Below, piece by piece: positions 16,993-26,800 of a stretch of 64,000 nucleotides of DNA. Both the position numbers and the translations under genes were made by a program. This DNA comes from Ectothiorhodospira sp. BSL-9 (lineage in GTDB: Bacteria; Pseudomonadota; Gammaproteobacteria; Ectothiorhodospirales; Ectothiorhodospiraceae). Below the pieces are notes generated by a model, which saw only the letters and a list, made by a program, of their open reading frames with translations, was not told the DNA's origin and searched no databases. Position 1 is the first letter of the stretch. Each line of letters opens with the position of its first letter. The stretch spans positions 3,296,001 through 3,360,000 of the forward strand of contig NZ_CP011994.1 in NCBI RefSeq assembly GCF_001632845.1, given 5' to 3'.

Positions 16993-18147
16993 ATGACAAG
17001 AAAACGCCTCGTGGTCTGCTGTGACGGCACCTGGGCCAAGGAAGAGACTCAGACCCACATCTTCCGACTCTTCGGGATGATCCCCGAGGAGCCCGCCAAC
17101 GATGCTTACCAACTGAAGCACTACGTATCCGGGGTCGGCTCGTCCCGGTGGACCCGGTTTCGCGGCGGGGCCTTTGGCTTCGGGCTCAATGAAAACCTGC
17201 AACGGGCTTATAACTGGCTGGTGGAGCACTACGAACCTGGCGACGAGATCTTCTGTTTCGGGTTTTCCCGGGGTGCCTACACGGCGCGGTCCCTGTGCGG
17301 GATGATCGGCACCTCCGGGCTATTCTGCCGGGAGCATCAGGGCGAGACGGATCTGGCCATGAATTACTACCGCGTGCCACCGGAGCGGCGCCCACAAAGC
17401 CGCCAGCATCGCCAACTCCAGCGCATCCGGCGTCATCCGGAGGAAACCCTGAGCGTGCGCATGCTGGGTGTTTTCGACACGGTGGGCGCCCTGGGTGTGC
17501 CCATCCCGGCGCTGGCCTCCTTTGCCCAGGGGGGACGACGGGTCAACTTTCATGACACCACGCTGGGCCCACTGGTGGAGAATGCCTTTCATGCCCTGGC
17601 CATTGATGAGCAGCGCGGCCCTTTCAAGCCCACCCTGTGGACGTTAGCGGACGGGGATGCGTCCACCCCGCCCCAGGCACGGCGCTTTGATGGCAGCCGG
17701 GTGGATCAGCAGGTGGTACAGGCCTGGTTCCCCGGCGTCCATTCGGATGTGGGCGGCGGCTACGACAACAAGGCCCTGGCCGATGTCCCTTTCCTGTGGA
17801 TGCTGCGCGAGGCCCAGGCCCTGGGGTTGCACATCGAGGAGAGCATGATCGAGGAGTGCCTCTCTCCCAATCCCTTTGCACCGGCCCACGACTCCCTGAA
17901 CCTGCAATACAAGCTCACGGCTTACTGGCCCTGGATCGACGATAACCGCCCGCGCCTCATTGGCGCCGAGGCCCGGCATCGGGCCGGCCTGGGTGCTGCC
18001 CGCAACGCCATGGTCCATCAGGCCACGCTGGATCGCATTGAACAGGCTTCGCAACTCCCTCCGAAACAGTCACCTTATCGTCCGTTGAATCTGGTCAATC
18101 CGCAGGGAGAACTGATCGAACCGATGGATGTAGCGAATACCCGGTAG
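16993..18147 (+). CDS. DUF2235 alpha/beta-hydrolase-like protein (Tle1-related)
   Basis: A predicted serine hydrolase or phospholipase-like protein of 384 residues. It begins with the family hallmark V-V-C-C-D-G-T-W and has the nucleophile elbow [10 protein letters not shown] near residue 92. A further conserved block is [13 protein letters not shown], containing the catalytic-type Asp. Some DUF2235 proteins are type VI secretion effectors, but no VgrG, PAAR or immunity gene is nearby, so here it may be a housekeeping or lipid-related hydrolase. I chose ATG 16993 because GGGGA lies 8 bases upstream; ATG 16978 is the alternative. Confidence 0.8.
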   Translation: MTRKRLVVCCDGTWAKEETQTHIFRLFGMIPEEPANDAYQLKHYVSGVGSSRWTRFRGGAFGFGLNENLQRAYNWLVEHYEPGDEIFCFGFSRGAYTARSLCGMIGTSGLFCREHQGETDLAMNYYRVPPERRPQSRQHRQLQRIRRHPEETLSVRMLGVFDTVGALGVPIPALASFAQGGRRVNFHDTTLGPLVENAFHALAIDEQRGPFKPTLWTLADGDASTPPQARRFDGSRVDQQVVQAWFPGVHSDVGGGYDNKALADVPFLWMLREAQALGLHIEESMIEECLSPNPFAPAHDSLNLQYKLTAYWPWIDDNRPRLIGAEARHRAGLGAARNAMVHQATLDRIEQASQLPPKQSPYRPLNLVNPQGELIEPMDVANTR

Positions 18148-18205
18148 GGCCGTCACATGGGGATGCGGCACGGAAACGTGGTGTGTGGTGGTTTATACTG
18201 GGCCG

Positions 18206-18694
18206 ATGACATCTGCCGAACCCGCCTCTCACGATTCCGGCCCCCGTATCTGGGTGGACGCGGATGCCTGTCCCGTGGTGATCAAGGAGATCCTGTTTCG
18301 CGCGGCACAGCGCACCCGGATCCCTGTCACACTGGTGGCCAACCAGTTCATCCAGGTGCCGCGTTCACCCTTCATCAAGACGATGCAGGTGGGTGCTGGC
18401 TATGACGTGGCCGATGATGAAATCGTGCGACGGGTCTCACCGGGGGATCTGGTCATCACCGCCGACATCCCCCTGGCCGCCCAGGTGCTGGACAAACAGG
18501 GCCAGGCACTCAACCCGCGGGGTGAGTTGTACACCCGGGACACCATCCGCCAACGCCTGCAAATGAGGGACTTCATGGACACCCTGCGGGCAAGCGGCGT
18601 CGATACCGGCGGTCCTCCGGCCCTCAGCCAGGGCGACCGACAGGCCTTTGCCAATCAACTGGATCGTTGGCTGCAGCGAAACGCTCGTGCTTGA
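18206..18694 (+). CDS. YaiI/YqxD-family (UPF0178) protein
   Basis: A conserved cytoplasmic protein of 162 residues, probably a PIN-like nuclease fold. It carries the family hallmarks [14 protein letters not shown], the acidic A-D-D-E-I-V and I-T-A-D-I-P-L-A, and a late R-D-F-M-D-T-L-R. Function is not established in any organism I can name with confidence. I chose ATG 18206; an in-frame GTG at 18185 would add seven residues. Confidence 0.85.
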   Translation: MTSAEPASHDSGPRIWVDADACPVVIKEILFRAAQRTRIPVTLVANQFIQVPRSPFIKTMQVGAGYDVADDEIVRRVSPGDLVITADIPLAAQVLDKQGQALNPRGELYTRDTIRQRLQMRDFMDTLRASGVDTGGPPALSQGDRQAFANQLDRWLQRNARA

Positions 18695-18737
18695 CCCGAT
18701 GCCCTACCACGGCATCCCCCCCTGCAAAGGAGTTCTG

Positions 18738-19082
18738 ATGAAATTCGCCCGTTCCCTGCCAATAATCGCCGCCGCCACCACCTGGCTGATGCTGTCCGCC
18801 TGCGGCGGCGAGGAAACCGCCTCGGAAGTGCCGCTGATGGTGCTTGCCTCCCAACCCGCCAGCCATGACGGCCAGCTGGTCACCACCCAGGGGGTGGTGC
18901 GCCATCTGGAGGAACCCCTGCACTACTGGATAGAAGACGAGCAACTGCGCCGCGTGGCCGTGGAACCCGACGACATGATTGCCCCGCACCTGGGGGAAAC
19001 CGTCAAGGTGACCGGCCGTTTCCATTACGCCCCCGAGGAGGGGCGCAGTCTGCACCTGCAGCAGGTGGAAACCCTGGAGTGA
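18738..19082 (+). CDS. Small lipoprotein with possible OB-fold
   Basis: A 114-residue exported lipoprotein. The start ATG is preceded by AAAGGAG at good spacing. The signal peptide ends in the lipobox L-S-A-C, followed by G-G-E-E-T. The mature part is compact and beta-rich (L-V-T-T-Q-G-V-V-R, E-T-V-K-V-T-G-R-F-H-Y), which suggests an OB-fold-like domain. Function is unknown. It is preceded closely by the YaiI-family gene and may be read from the same message. Confidence 0.72.
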   Translation: MKFARSLPIIAAATTWLMLSACGGEETASEVPLMVLASQPASHDGQLVTTQGVVRHLEEPLHYWIEDEQLRRVAVEPDDMIAPHLGETVKVTGRFHYAPEEGRSLHLQQVETLE

Positions 19083-19138
19083 AACGATCCGCCCCTGCCC
19101 CTTGGGCAGACCCTTGGGGGGCAGCCTCGTGAACGGCG

Positions 19139-19156
19139 GCCGCCCCAAGGGGCGGC
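19139..19156. terminator. Bidirectional hairpin between convergent genes
   Basis: A near-continuous palindrome, GCCGCCCC-AA-GGGGCGGC, located between the lipoprotein gene and the convergent transglutaminase gene and abutting the stop codon of the latter. No T-run is seen on either side. Confidence 0.5.
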
Positions 19157-19954
19157 TCAGTGGATCAGGCCATCAATCTCTTCAACAGACACATCCATAC
19201 GCGAGGGGATCACCAGTGGGCCGAACTGGTTGAACACCGGCACATCCGAGGCATCCCGGCCGTAGCCCAGCCGCACCCGTCCCGCCTCAGGCTCGGACTG
19301 GGTGGGGTCGAAGGTAAACCACTGGCCACCCACGTACGCCTCGAACCAGGCATGCAGGTCCATGGGTACCAGCCGGTACCGATAGCCCACCACATAGCGC
19401 GCCGGGATACTCAGGCTCCGGCACAGGGCGACCCCCACATGGGCAAAGTCACGGCATACCCCATTGCCCCGGTCGATGGCCTCCCGGGCCGAGATGGGGG
19501 TGGGATCGGAGTCGGTAAGATACGTCATGTGCTGATGGGTCCAGCGGGCGATGGCCTCCACCTGATCAAAGCCGGGGATCTTTCCCCGCACGATCTGTGC
19601 GGCCTGCTGACCCAGACGATCGGAGTCGCAGTAGCGGCTCGGTGTGAGATACATGAGCGTGTGATCCGGCAAGTCCTGCACCAGCACAAAAGGTGCGCCC
19701 GGCGCCCGATCCAGCCTGGCGGGCACCTGTACCTCTGATTGCACCCGAACCTGGAAATGACCAGGCGGCGCAGTCAAACGTTGCCAGAGATTGCCATACA
19801 TGTCGGTATATTCGATGATCGGCATACCAGGCGATACGGTATAGCGATCCTGGGCCACCCACTGGTGCGCATCGCTACGCGGCCTCATGAGCAACAACAT
19901 GGGACTTTCCACCTGAAAGTCCATCTCGAGGGTACAACCCACCCGCAACCACAT
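19157..19954 (-). CDS. Transglutaminase-like family protein
   Basis: A cysteine-protease-like fold protein of 265 residues. An N-terminal beta region typical of bacterial transglutaminase-like proteins precedes the core domain. The catalytic triad is visible: Cys in G-N-G-V-C-R-D-F-A-H, His in M-D-L-H-A-W-F-E-A-Y, and Asp in F-T-F-D-P-T-Q. No signal peptide is evident. Related proteins act as proteases or amidases on peptides or polymers; the substrate is unknown. ATG 19954 has GGAGGT at ideal distance, so the longer reading is rejected. Confidence 0.85.
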   Translation of the reverse strand: MWLRVGCTLEMDFQVESPMLLLMRPRSDAHQWVAQDRYTVSPGMPIIEYTDMYGNLWQRLTAPPGHFQVRVQSEVQVPARLDRAPGAPFVLVQDLPDHTLMYLTPSRYCDSDRLGQQAAQIVRGKIPGFDQVEAIARWTHQHMTYLTDSDPTPISAREAIDRGNGVCRDFAHVGVALCRSLSIPARYVVGYRYRLVPMDLHAWFEAYVGGQWFTFDPTQSEPEAGRVRLGYGRDASDVPVFNQFGPLVIPSRMDVSVEEIDGLIH

Positions 19955-20094
19955 GCTCGACCTCCCGGGTCGCTGCCAACCACCTTGTGCACGGTGCCCA
20001 CCGGACCCGGGGGCACCACGACGCACACATCCGGGGCTTGCCGCCCCTCGATGCCAGTTTACACCGCCGCAGGGGGGGAAATCTCGGTAAGCTG

Positions 20095-20817
20095 CTACGA
20101 AAGCATGTTGCGCAACATGGAGCGCACCTCCTCGCGGACGATTTCACGGATTCGCTCTTCCGAAACAGGCGATTCTGCCGGCGGCAATGCCTCCAGGCGG
20201 GCGCTGATCATGGACGCCACGATCGCGTCCAGGCTGCCGGCGGCCGCCGGGGCCTGGGGCGTCGATTCCTCGACGCGGGCCGTATCGGGCTCCGGAGCGC
20301 TTTCGGGCTGCGGTTGTGTGTTTTCCGGCTCTGCGGCCATGTCTGCGTCCTCGTCTGAGTCCTGTGGTGTCATGGGCGGCTCCGGCATCGGCTCCCGCAT
20401 AGGCTCCGGGGCCGGCTCCGGCTCTGGCGTGAACTCCGGTTCCGGGGCTGCTTCCGGGATCATCCCGGGATGCAGCGGGGTGGGCGACGATGCCGAGCGG
20501 CGTTCTGGCTCGGCCTCCACCATGTCCAGCAAGGCCTCCTCCGGATCCTGAAAGGGCTGACCGTCTTCGCCATCGTCAAGACCCTCGGGGGGTTCATCGA
20601 TGACAAACCGATCCAGCTCACCATTCTCGATCCACTGCGCCCACTGCTCGTACAGGGCCTCCTTGTCGTCAACCCCCTCCACATCGCCGGAGATGAAGGA
20701 GGATATATCCTTGACGTGGTACTTTCGCTGCACGTAGTCCGCCAGCAACGGGCCCACTTCCTCGCTGCTGCGGGTCAGGGCCACCAGCCTCATCAAGCTC
20801 TCGGATTTGGCACTCAT
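20095..20817 (-). CDS. Very acidic low-complexity protein, unknown
   Basis: A 240-residue protein in three parts. Residues 1-90 form an apparently folded head (S-L-M-R-L-V-A-L-T-R-S-S-E-E-V, D-Y-V-Q-R-K-Y-H-V-K-D-I). Residues 95-200 are Pro/Glu-rich and repetitive (P-E-P-E, E-P-M-P-E-P-P), probably disordered. The C-terminal 40 residues look amphipathic helical (I-R-E-I-V-R-E-E-V-R-S-M-L-R-N-M-L-S). There is no signal peptide or membrane helix. The strong acidity would fit a halophilic or haloalkaliphilic cytoplasm. The C-terminal helix could be an oligomerisation or docking element. I recognise no family. Confidence 0.65.
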   Translation of the reverse strand: MSAKSESLMRLVALTRSSEEVGPLLADYVQRKYHVKDISSFISGDVEGVDDKEALYEQWAQWIENGELDRFVIDEPPEGLDDGEDGQPFQDPEEALLDMVEAEPERRSASSPTPLHPGMIPEAAPEPEFTPEPEPAPEPMREPMPEPPMTPQDSDEDADMAAEPENTQPQPESAPEPDTARVEESTPQAPAAAGSLDAIVASMISARLEALPPAESPVSEERIREIVREEVRSMLRNMLS

Positions 20818-20975
20818 CGTCTGTTTCCTTGGTCAGTCATGAAAGACACTCACTTCAGGATAGCGGCATCGGGAGCTCTGGCTTAAGCCCATTGCTTTGA
20901 CCGCTCTGGCGGGGCCGTTATACTGCCACCTGCCGGCGCACCAGTAGAACATGGCGCAGCGCCCGCAATCATCCC

Positions 20976-21061
20976 GCCCGGGTGGCGAAATTGGTAGACG
21001 CAAGGGATTTAAAATCCCTCGGCCTCAGGCCGTGCCGGTTCGAGTCCGGCTCCGGGCACCA
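20976..21061 (+). tRNA. tRNA-Leu (anticodon TAA)
   Basis: A complete class II tRNA: 7-bp acceptor stem GCCCGGG/TCCGGGC, D-arm with A-A-A-T-T-G-G-T-A-G-A-C-G, anticodon stem-loop GGGATTTAAAATCCC with TAA in the loop, a long variable arm, and a T-arm with GGTTCGAGTCC. The 3' CCA is encoded (21059-21061). Confidence 0.96.
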
Positions 21062-21148
21062 TATTCCATCGGATCAGTCCAAATGGATATCACGGCGGCA
21101 AATGGCTGTCCCGCCTGCCGCCGACCGATGTGCTGGAGGTGATCCCAG

Positions 21149-22000
21149 ATGAACAACGTCATTGCCTGTGTCGATGGATCCCGTGCTTCGCCGTCCGTGT
21201 GTGATTACGCGGCCTGGGCTAGCCGGCGCATGGACCTCCCTGTCATGCTGCTGCATGTGAGCACGCCGCTGGAAACCGTTACAACCCAACAGGTTCGCCA
21301 GGAGTTGACCCTGGGGCACCGGGAGGCACTTCACGGCGAACTGGAGCAGGCAGAGCAGACCAGACGGCAACTGCTGCACAAACAGGGGCAGGCCATTTTG
21401 AATGATGCCGCGGATCGCCTGATGCGCCAGGGCATCCTGGAACCTGGCAATCTGCTGCGCCAGGGGGACATCGCGCACGTACTCAGGGAACTGCAGGGTG
21501 AGGCCCGCCTGGTCGTGGTGGGCCGCAGGGGAAATGACTCCGGGGACGACATGCGGCATGTGGGTAGCCATCTGGAGACCATCATCCGCACCCTGGGTCC
21601 CAAGCTACTGATCGTCCCCGAACATTACGCTCCCCCGGAGCGCTTCCTGATTGCCTACGATGGCAGTGAAGCTGCCAACAAGGTGGTGGCCCGGGTGGCG
21701 CAAAGCCGGCTGCTTAGCGGCCTGTCGGGGCACCTGCTCATGGTGGGCAAGGATACCGCCGACAACCGCGCCATGATCCACGCAGCGCAAAGCATTCTGG
21801 AACGCCAGGGCTTTACCATGCAGGCAGAGATCCGCCCTGGCACCGTGGAGGAGGCGGTGACTGCCTACCAGCAGGACCATGACATTCAGTTACTGGTCAT
21901 GGGGGCCTTCGGACATTCCAAGGTACGACAATTCTTCGTGGGCAGCACGACCACGCGAATGCTCAAGACGTGCCGCATACCACTGCTGATCCTGCGCTGA
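21149..22000 (+). CDS. Tandem universal stress protein (UspA family)
   Basis: A 283-residue protein with two Usp domains. Domain 1 (about 1-145) begins N-N-V-I-A-C-V-D-G-S and ends V-V-V-G-R-R-G. Domain 2 begins F-L-I-A-Y-D-G-S-E-A-A-N-K and has the ATP-binding pattern G-x2-G-x9-G-S in M-G-A-F-G-H-S-K-V and V-G-S-T-T. It is cytoplasmic. The ATG is preceded by GGAGGTGATC. Such proteins help in stress survival, but the exact role is unknown. It lies just after tRNA-Leu. Confidence 0.9.
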   Translation: MNNVIACVDGSRASPSVCDYAAWASRRMDLPVMLLHVSTPLETVTTQQVRQELTLGHREALHGELEQAEQTRRQLLHKQGQAILNDAADRLMRQGILEPGNLLRQGDIAHVLRELQGEARLVVVGRRGNDSGDDMRHVGSHLETIIRTLGPKLLIVPEHYAPPERFLIAYDGSEAANKVVARVAQSRLLSGLSGHLLMVGKDTADNRAMIHAAQSILERQGFTMQAEIRPGTVEEAVTAYQQDHDIQLLVMGAFGHSKVRQFFVGSTTTRMLKTCRIPLLILR

Positions 22001-22067
22001 CACCCGACACCCATACCCCGAGACACCCTTGGACCGGGATAAGAACGCCTATCCCGGCAGGAATCCA

Positions 22068-22487
22068 ATGCTACCCGCCAAGAAACCATCTTCCAGCGAT
22101 TATCCACGGCCAGCCAGACGTCCCTGGCTGCGTTCCCGTCAGCCCACCTACCGGATTGCCGCCGTGGGCGTGGGCCTGCTGATGGTGGCTGGACTGGGCA
22201 TTTATATCGGTGTGGGCTATCTGGGGGGCGTACCCCGGCAACTGGTGCTGCTGTTCTCAGCCCCAGGCATCCCCATGGGCTGGTGGTTCCTGACCATGTC
22301 CACCTGGAACGCCGGCCCCATCAACAGCCTCATCATCCAGGGTGCCACCGGCGCCTGCCTGATGACCCTGGGGATCCTGATGCTGTTCGGGGCGTATGGC
22401 GGGATATTCCTTGTCAGCCTGGGCCTGATGCTGCTGGCCTGTTTTCACCTTTACCTGGCCGTGCGCAGCTTCCGACGCCGGCTTTGA
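22068..22487 (+). CDS. Membrane protein with three or four helices, unknown
   Basis: A 139-residue integral membrane protein. A basic Pro/Arg-rich N-terminus (R-P-A-R-R-P-W-L-R-S-R) is followed by hydrophobic segments around residues 32-50, 58-75, 85-105 and 108-128. ATG 22068 has CAGGA upstream, so the longer reading from 22029 is not needed. No family is recognised. It precedes aguB by 30 bases on the same strand. Confidence 0.65.
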   Translation: MLPAKKPSSSDYPRPARRPWLRSRQPTYRIAAVGVGLLMVAGLGIYIGVGYLGGVPRQLVLLFSAPGIPMGWWFLTMSTWNAGPINSLIIQGATGACLMTLGILMLFGAYGGIFLVSLGLMLLACFHLYLAVRSFRRRL

Positions 22488-22517
22488 CCCCTCCCTGAAA
22501 CCCGCAGACCCCACATC

Positions 22518-23396
22518 ATGCGTATTGCACTCATTCAACAATCCAATACCGATGACACCCGGGCCAACCTGGAAAAGAGCCTGGCAGGCATCCGCCGGGC
22601 AGCCGAACAGGGGGCCCGGTTGGTCATCCTGCAGGAATTGCATACGGGCCCCTATTTCTGCCAGACGGAGGACACCGGAGTCTTCGATCTGGCTGAACCC
22701 ATCCCCGGCCCCACCACGCAGACCCTGTCGGAACTGGCGGCGGAACTGGGCGTGGTGATCGTCGGCTCGCTGTTCGAGCGTCGTGCCGCCGGGCTTTACC
22801 ACAACACCGCCGTGGTGCTGGACAGCGATGGCCGCCTGGCCGGACGCTACCGCAAGATGCACATCCCCGATGATCCGGGGTATTACGAGAAGTTCTACTT
22901 CACCCCCGGCGATCTGGGCTTTCATCCCGTGGACACCTCCGTGGGCCGGCTGGGGGTGCTGGTCTGCTGGGATCAGTGGTTCCCGGAAGCCGCGCGGCTC
23001 ATGGCCCTGGCAGGCGCCGAGTTACTGATCTACCCCACGGCCATTGGCTGGGATCCGGACGACAACGCCGAGGAACAGGCACGCCAGCGGGAGGCATGGA
23101 TCACCGTGCAGCGAGCCCATGCGGTGGCCAATGGTGTGCCCGTGGCCGCCTGCAACCGGGTGGGCTTCGAGGCCGACCCCTCCGGCGTCAGCGCCGGGAG
23201 CCGGTTCTGGGGCAGCAGTTTCGTCTGCGGACCGCAGGGGGAATTTCTGGACCAGGCCTCCACCGATGAGGAGGTCTGCCTGCTGGTGGATGTGGATCTG
23301 GCCCGGGGCGAAGCCGTGCGGCGTATCTGGCCCTTCCTTCGGGATCGACGCATCGATGCCTACGACGACCTGCTGAAACGCTATCGGGACACCTGA
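22518..23396 (+). CDS. aguB: N-carbamoylputrescine amidase
   Basis: A carbon-nitrogen hydrolase that releases putrescine, CO2 and ammonia from N-carbamoylputrescine in the arginine-decarboxylase route to polyamines. The catalytic Glu-Lys-Cys triad is visible: E40 in L-Q-E-L-H, K113 in Y-R-K-M-H-I-P-D-D, and C150 in V-C-W-D-Q-W-F-P-E. The block G-Y-Y-E-K-F-Y-F-T-P-G-D and the C-terminal S-S-F-V-C-G-P-Q-G are typical of the AguB group. The length of 292 residues is normal. No agmatine deiminase gene is adjacent in this window. Confidence 0.92.
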   Translation: MRIALIQQSNTDDTRANLEKSLAGIRRAAEQGARLVILQELHTGPYFCQTEDTGVFDLAEPIPGPTTQTLSELAAELGVVIVGSLFERRAAGLYHNTAVVLDSDGRLAGRYRKMHIPDDPGYYEKFYFTPGDLGFHPVDTSVGRLGVLVCWDQWFPEAARLMALAGAELLIYPTAIGWDPDDNAEEQARQREAWITVQRAHAVANGVPVAACNRVGFEADPSGVSAGSRFWGSSFVCGPQGEFLDQASTDEEVCLLVDVDLARGEAVRRIWPFLRDRRIDAYDDLLKRYRDT

Positions 23397-23505
23397 GCAG
23401 ATCCATACGGAAATTTCGCGCAGTGATTCCAATCTTATCAACGACACGATGCCCTTTTCCCTGTAGAGTCGGGGGTTGTTGTACGAACCCGAGGAGGTTT
23501 TGAAG

Positions 23506-23712
23506 ATGAATTTTGAAGAAATGAGAAACATGGGCTCCAACGATCGCATGATCCGCGTCGTGGTAGGCCTGGTGCTGTTGGCTCTGGTCTTCGTCGGTCC
23601 ACAAACCCCCTGGGGCTGGCTCGGCCTGATCCCGCTGGCCACAGCCACCATCGGCTGGTGCCCTGCTTATAACTTGCTGGGCATGAATACAGACCCAGAC
23701 AAGGAGGCCTGA
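23506..23712 (+). CDS. DUF2892 (YgaP-like) inner-membrane protein
   Basis: A 68-residue protein with two helices. It has the family pattern N-D-R-M-I-R-V-V-V-G at the first helix and I-G-W-C-P-A-Y-N-L-L-G-M-N-T near the end. It starts at ATG 23506 with a strong GAGGAGGT site. Family members are often linked to sulfur-transfer or rhodanese-type proteins; none is adjacent here. Confidence 0.88.
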   Translation: MNFEEMRNMGSNDRMIRVVVGLVLLALVFVGPQTPWGWLGLIPLATATIGWCPAYNLLGMNTDPDKEA

Positions 23713-23833
23713 TTCGCCCAAAGGCTGAACAGGCCATCCCGGTCCGCCGCTCGCGGGGATCGGGCGCGTAAATAAAAAGGGCACGGTATAATCGGCGGCC
23801 TACTGAAACATACCCCGGCCGCGCGCATACCGA

Positions 23834-26800
23834 ATGCCACAAAACAGCAAGTCCAACCCGCTTAACGCACTTGAACTCCCCACCGCCGGCCATTTGGCCC
23901 GATGGGGAGGCCTTTCTGGTTCCGCCCTGTGGCTCGCTGTCGCTGAGGCCGCTCGTCGACACCGTGGCGTTTCCCTGCTCATCACGCCAGACACCCAGAC
24001 TGCCGAGCGCCTTGAGCAGGAACTGGATTTCTTCCTGGCCGGAGAGAATCTTCCAACCCTGTCCCTGCCCGATTGGGAAACCCTGCCTTACGACGTGTTT
24101 TCTCCCCACGAGGACATCGTCTCCCGCCGACTGGAAACCCTTTACCACCTACCCGCCCTGAAGCGCGGCACCCTGATCATTCCCATCACCACCCTCATGC
24201 AGCGCCTGCCCCCCCGGGCCTGGCTGCAATCGGAGTGTCTGATGCTGCAACAGGGGGAGCGGATCGATCGGGACAAACTCAGGGAAGGATTCGAGCAGGC
24301 CGGCTATCAGCATGTGAGTCAGGTGATGGAGCACGGTGAGTATGCCGTGCGTGGTGCCCTGATGGATGTTTACCCCATGGGCAGCGATGCCCCCTATCGC
24401 ATCGATCTGCTGGACGACGAGATCGAGACCATCCGCACCTTTGATCCGGAAACCCAGCGCTCACGTGAAACGATCCATGAGGTGCGCCTGCTGCCCGCCC
24501 ATGAGTTCCCCCTCAATGAGGCGGGCATCAAGGCCTTCCGCCAGCATTACCGCACCGTGATCGAGGGAGACCCCCAGGCCAGCCACATTTATCGGGAGGT
24601 GAGCCAGGGTGCTGCTCCGGCGGGCATTGAGTACTATCTGCCGCTGTTCTTCGAGCAGATGGAAACCCTGTTCGACTACCTGCCCGACAACACCCTGGCC
24701 GTCCACGTAGGCGATACCCTGGCTGCCGCACAGGCCTTTGCCGATCAGGTGGCCCATCGTTACGAACAGCGCCGTCACGACCGCGAACGCCCCCTGCTTC
24801 CACCGGATAGCCTCTTCCTCGGGGTCGAGGAAGTCGCCAGCAGCATGCGCGGCTGGCCCACACTGGCCCTGGTCAGCGAGGCTGTGGAAGACAGCGCCCA
24901 GGGTGTCGCACAAAACGCCGATGCGCGCCCCCCTGGCGACCTGCGACTGCAGGCCCGGCAGGCCGAGCCCGCCAAGGCATTCAATGACTTCCTGCAGGGC
25001 TTTCCGGGTCGGGTACTGCTCATGGCAGAGTCCCCCGGTCGTCGCGAGGTGCTGCTGGATACCTTGCGACCCTTGGGGGTCGTCCCGCATCAGGTGGATT
25101 CCTGGGCCGAATTTCTGGCATCAGACACCTCCCCCGCCATCACCATCGGCCCCTTGCAATCCGGCCTTTGCCTGCCCGGCGAGGGGATTGCGGTACTCAC
25201 CGAATCCGAGCTGTTTGGGGAGAAGGCCCGCCAGGAGCGCCGTCGACGCAAACCCACCCGGGATGCAGATGCGGTGGTTCGTAACCTCACCGACCTGCAC
25301 GCAGGCGCCCCCGTGGTCCATGAGGATCATGGTGTGGGGCGCTATCTTGGACTGCAGAAGATCACCGCCGGTGGCCAGGAAACGGAGTTCCTCACCCTGG
25401 AATACGCAGGCGGCGACAAGCTCTATGTCCCGGTGGCGTCGCTGCACCTGGTGAGCCGTTATACCGGGGCCGACCCCGAACATGCCCCGCTGCACAAGCT
25501 GGGTACGGAAACCTGGTCGAAGGCCCGGCGCAAGGCAGCAGAAAAGGCCCGCGACGTGGCTGCGGAGCTCCTGGACATCTATGCCCGCCGGGCGGCGCGC
25601 CAGGGTCATGCCTACCAGTCACGAGGCGCGGAATATACTGCATTCGCTGCCGCCTTCCCGTTTGAGGAAACCCCGGACCAGCTCAGCGCCATCGACGCCG
25701 TGCTCGACGACATGGCCTCCGAGCGCCCCATGGACCGGGTGGTCTGCGGCGATGTGGGCTTTGGCAAGACCGAAGTCGCCATGCGGGCGGCCTTTGTGGC
25801 CGTCCAGGGCGGCAAGCAGGTGGCGGTGCTGGTGCCCACCACCCTGCTGGCTCAGCAGCATGATCAGAACTTCCGCGACCGGTTCGCCGATTGGCCCGTA
25901 CGCATCGAATCCCTGTCCCGCTTCGGCTCCCAGAAACAGCACCAGGAGGTGATGAAGGGCCTGGAAGATGGCCGGGTGGACATCGTCATCGGCACTCACA
26001 AACTGATCCAGGGCAACCTGCGCTTCAAGAACCTGGGGCTGGTGATCATCGACGAAGAACAGCGCTTCGGGGTCCGTCACAAGGAGCGATTGAAGTCCCT
26101 GCGAGCCGAGGTGGACATGCTCACCCTCACCGCCACGCCCATTCCCCGGACCCTGAACATGGCCCTGTCGGGCCTGCGTGATCTGTCGATCATTGCCACG
26201 CCGCCGGAGGAGCGTCTGACCATCAAGACCTTCGTCAGCCAGTGGAACAGTGCCCTGATCCAGGAGGCCTGTCTGCGGGAGATTCGCCGGGGTGGGCAGG
26301 TGTACTACCTGCACAACGAGGTCCAGACCATCGAGAAGGCTGCACGGGAGCTTCAGGAACAGATCCCGTCAGCCACCATTGGCATTGCCCATGGCCAGAT
26401 GCGTGAGCGGGAACTGGAACAGGTGATGCTGGATTTCTACCACCGTCGCTACCACGTACTGGTGTGCACCACCATCATCGAAACCGGCATCGACGTGCCC
26501 ACCGCCAATACCATCATCATCAACCGGGCCGACAAGATGGGCCTGTCCCAGCTGCACCAGTTGCGGGGGCGCGTGGGGCGTAGCCACCATCGCGCCTATG
26601 CGTATCTGATCACCCCGCATCCCTCGGGGATGACCAAGGATGCCGTCAAGCGACTGGAGGCCATCGAGTCCCTGGAGGATCTGGGGGTCGGCTTCACCCT
26701 GGCCAGCCACGATCTGGAGATCCGCGGTGCCGGGGAATTGCTGGGGGATGAGCAGAGTGGACAGATCCAGGAGATCGGCTTCACCCTGTACAACGAACTG

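Noticed and set aside
16978-18147. Type VI secretion effector-immunity module around the DUF2235 gene
   Set aside because: No VgrG, PAAR, Hcp or immunity-type gene is present on either side.
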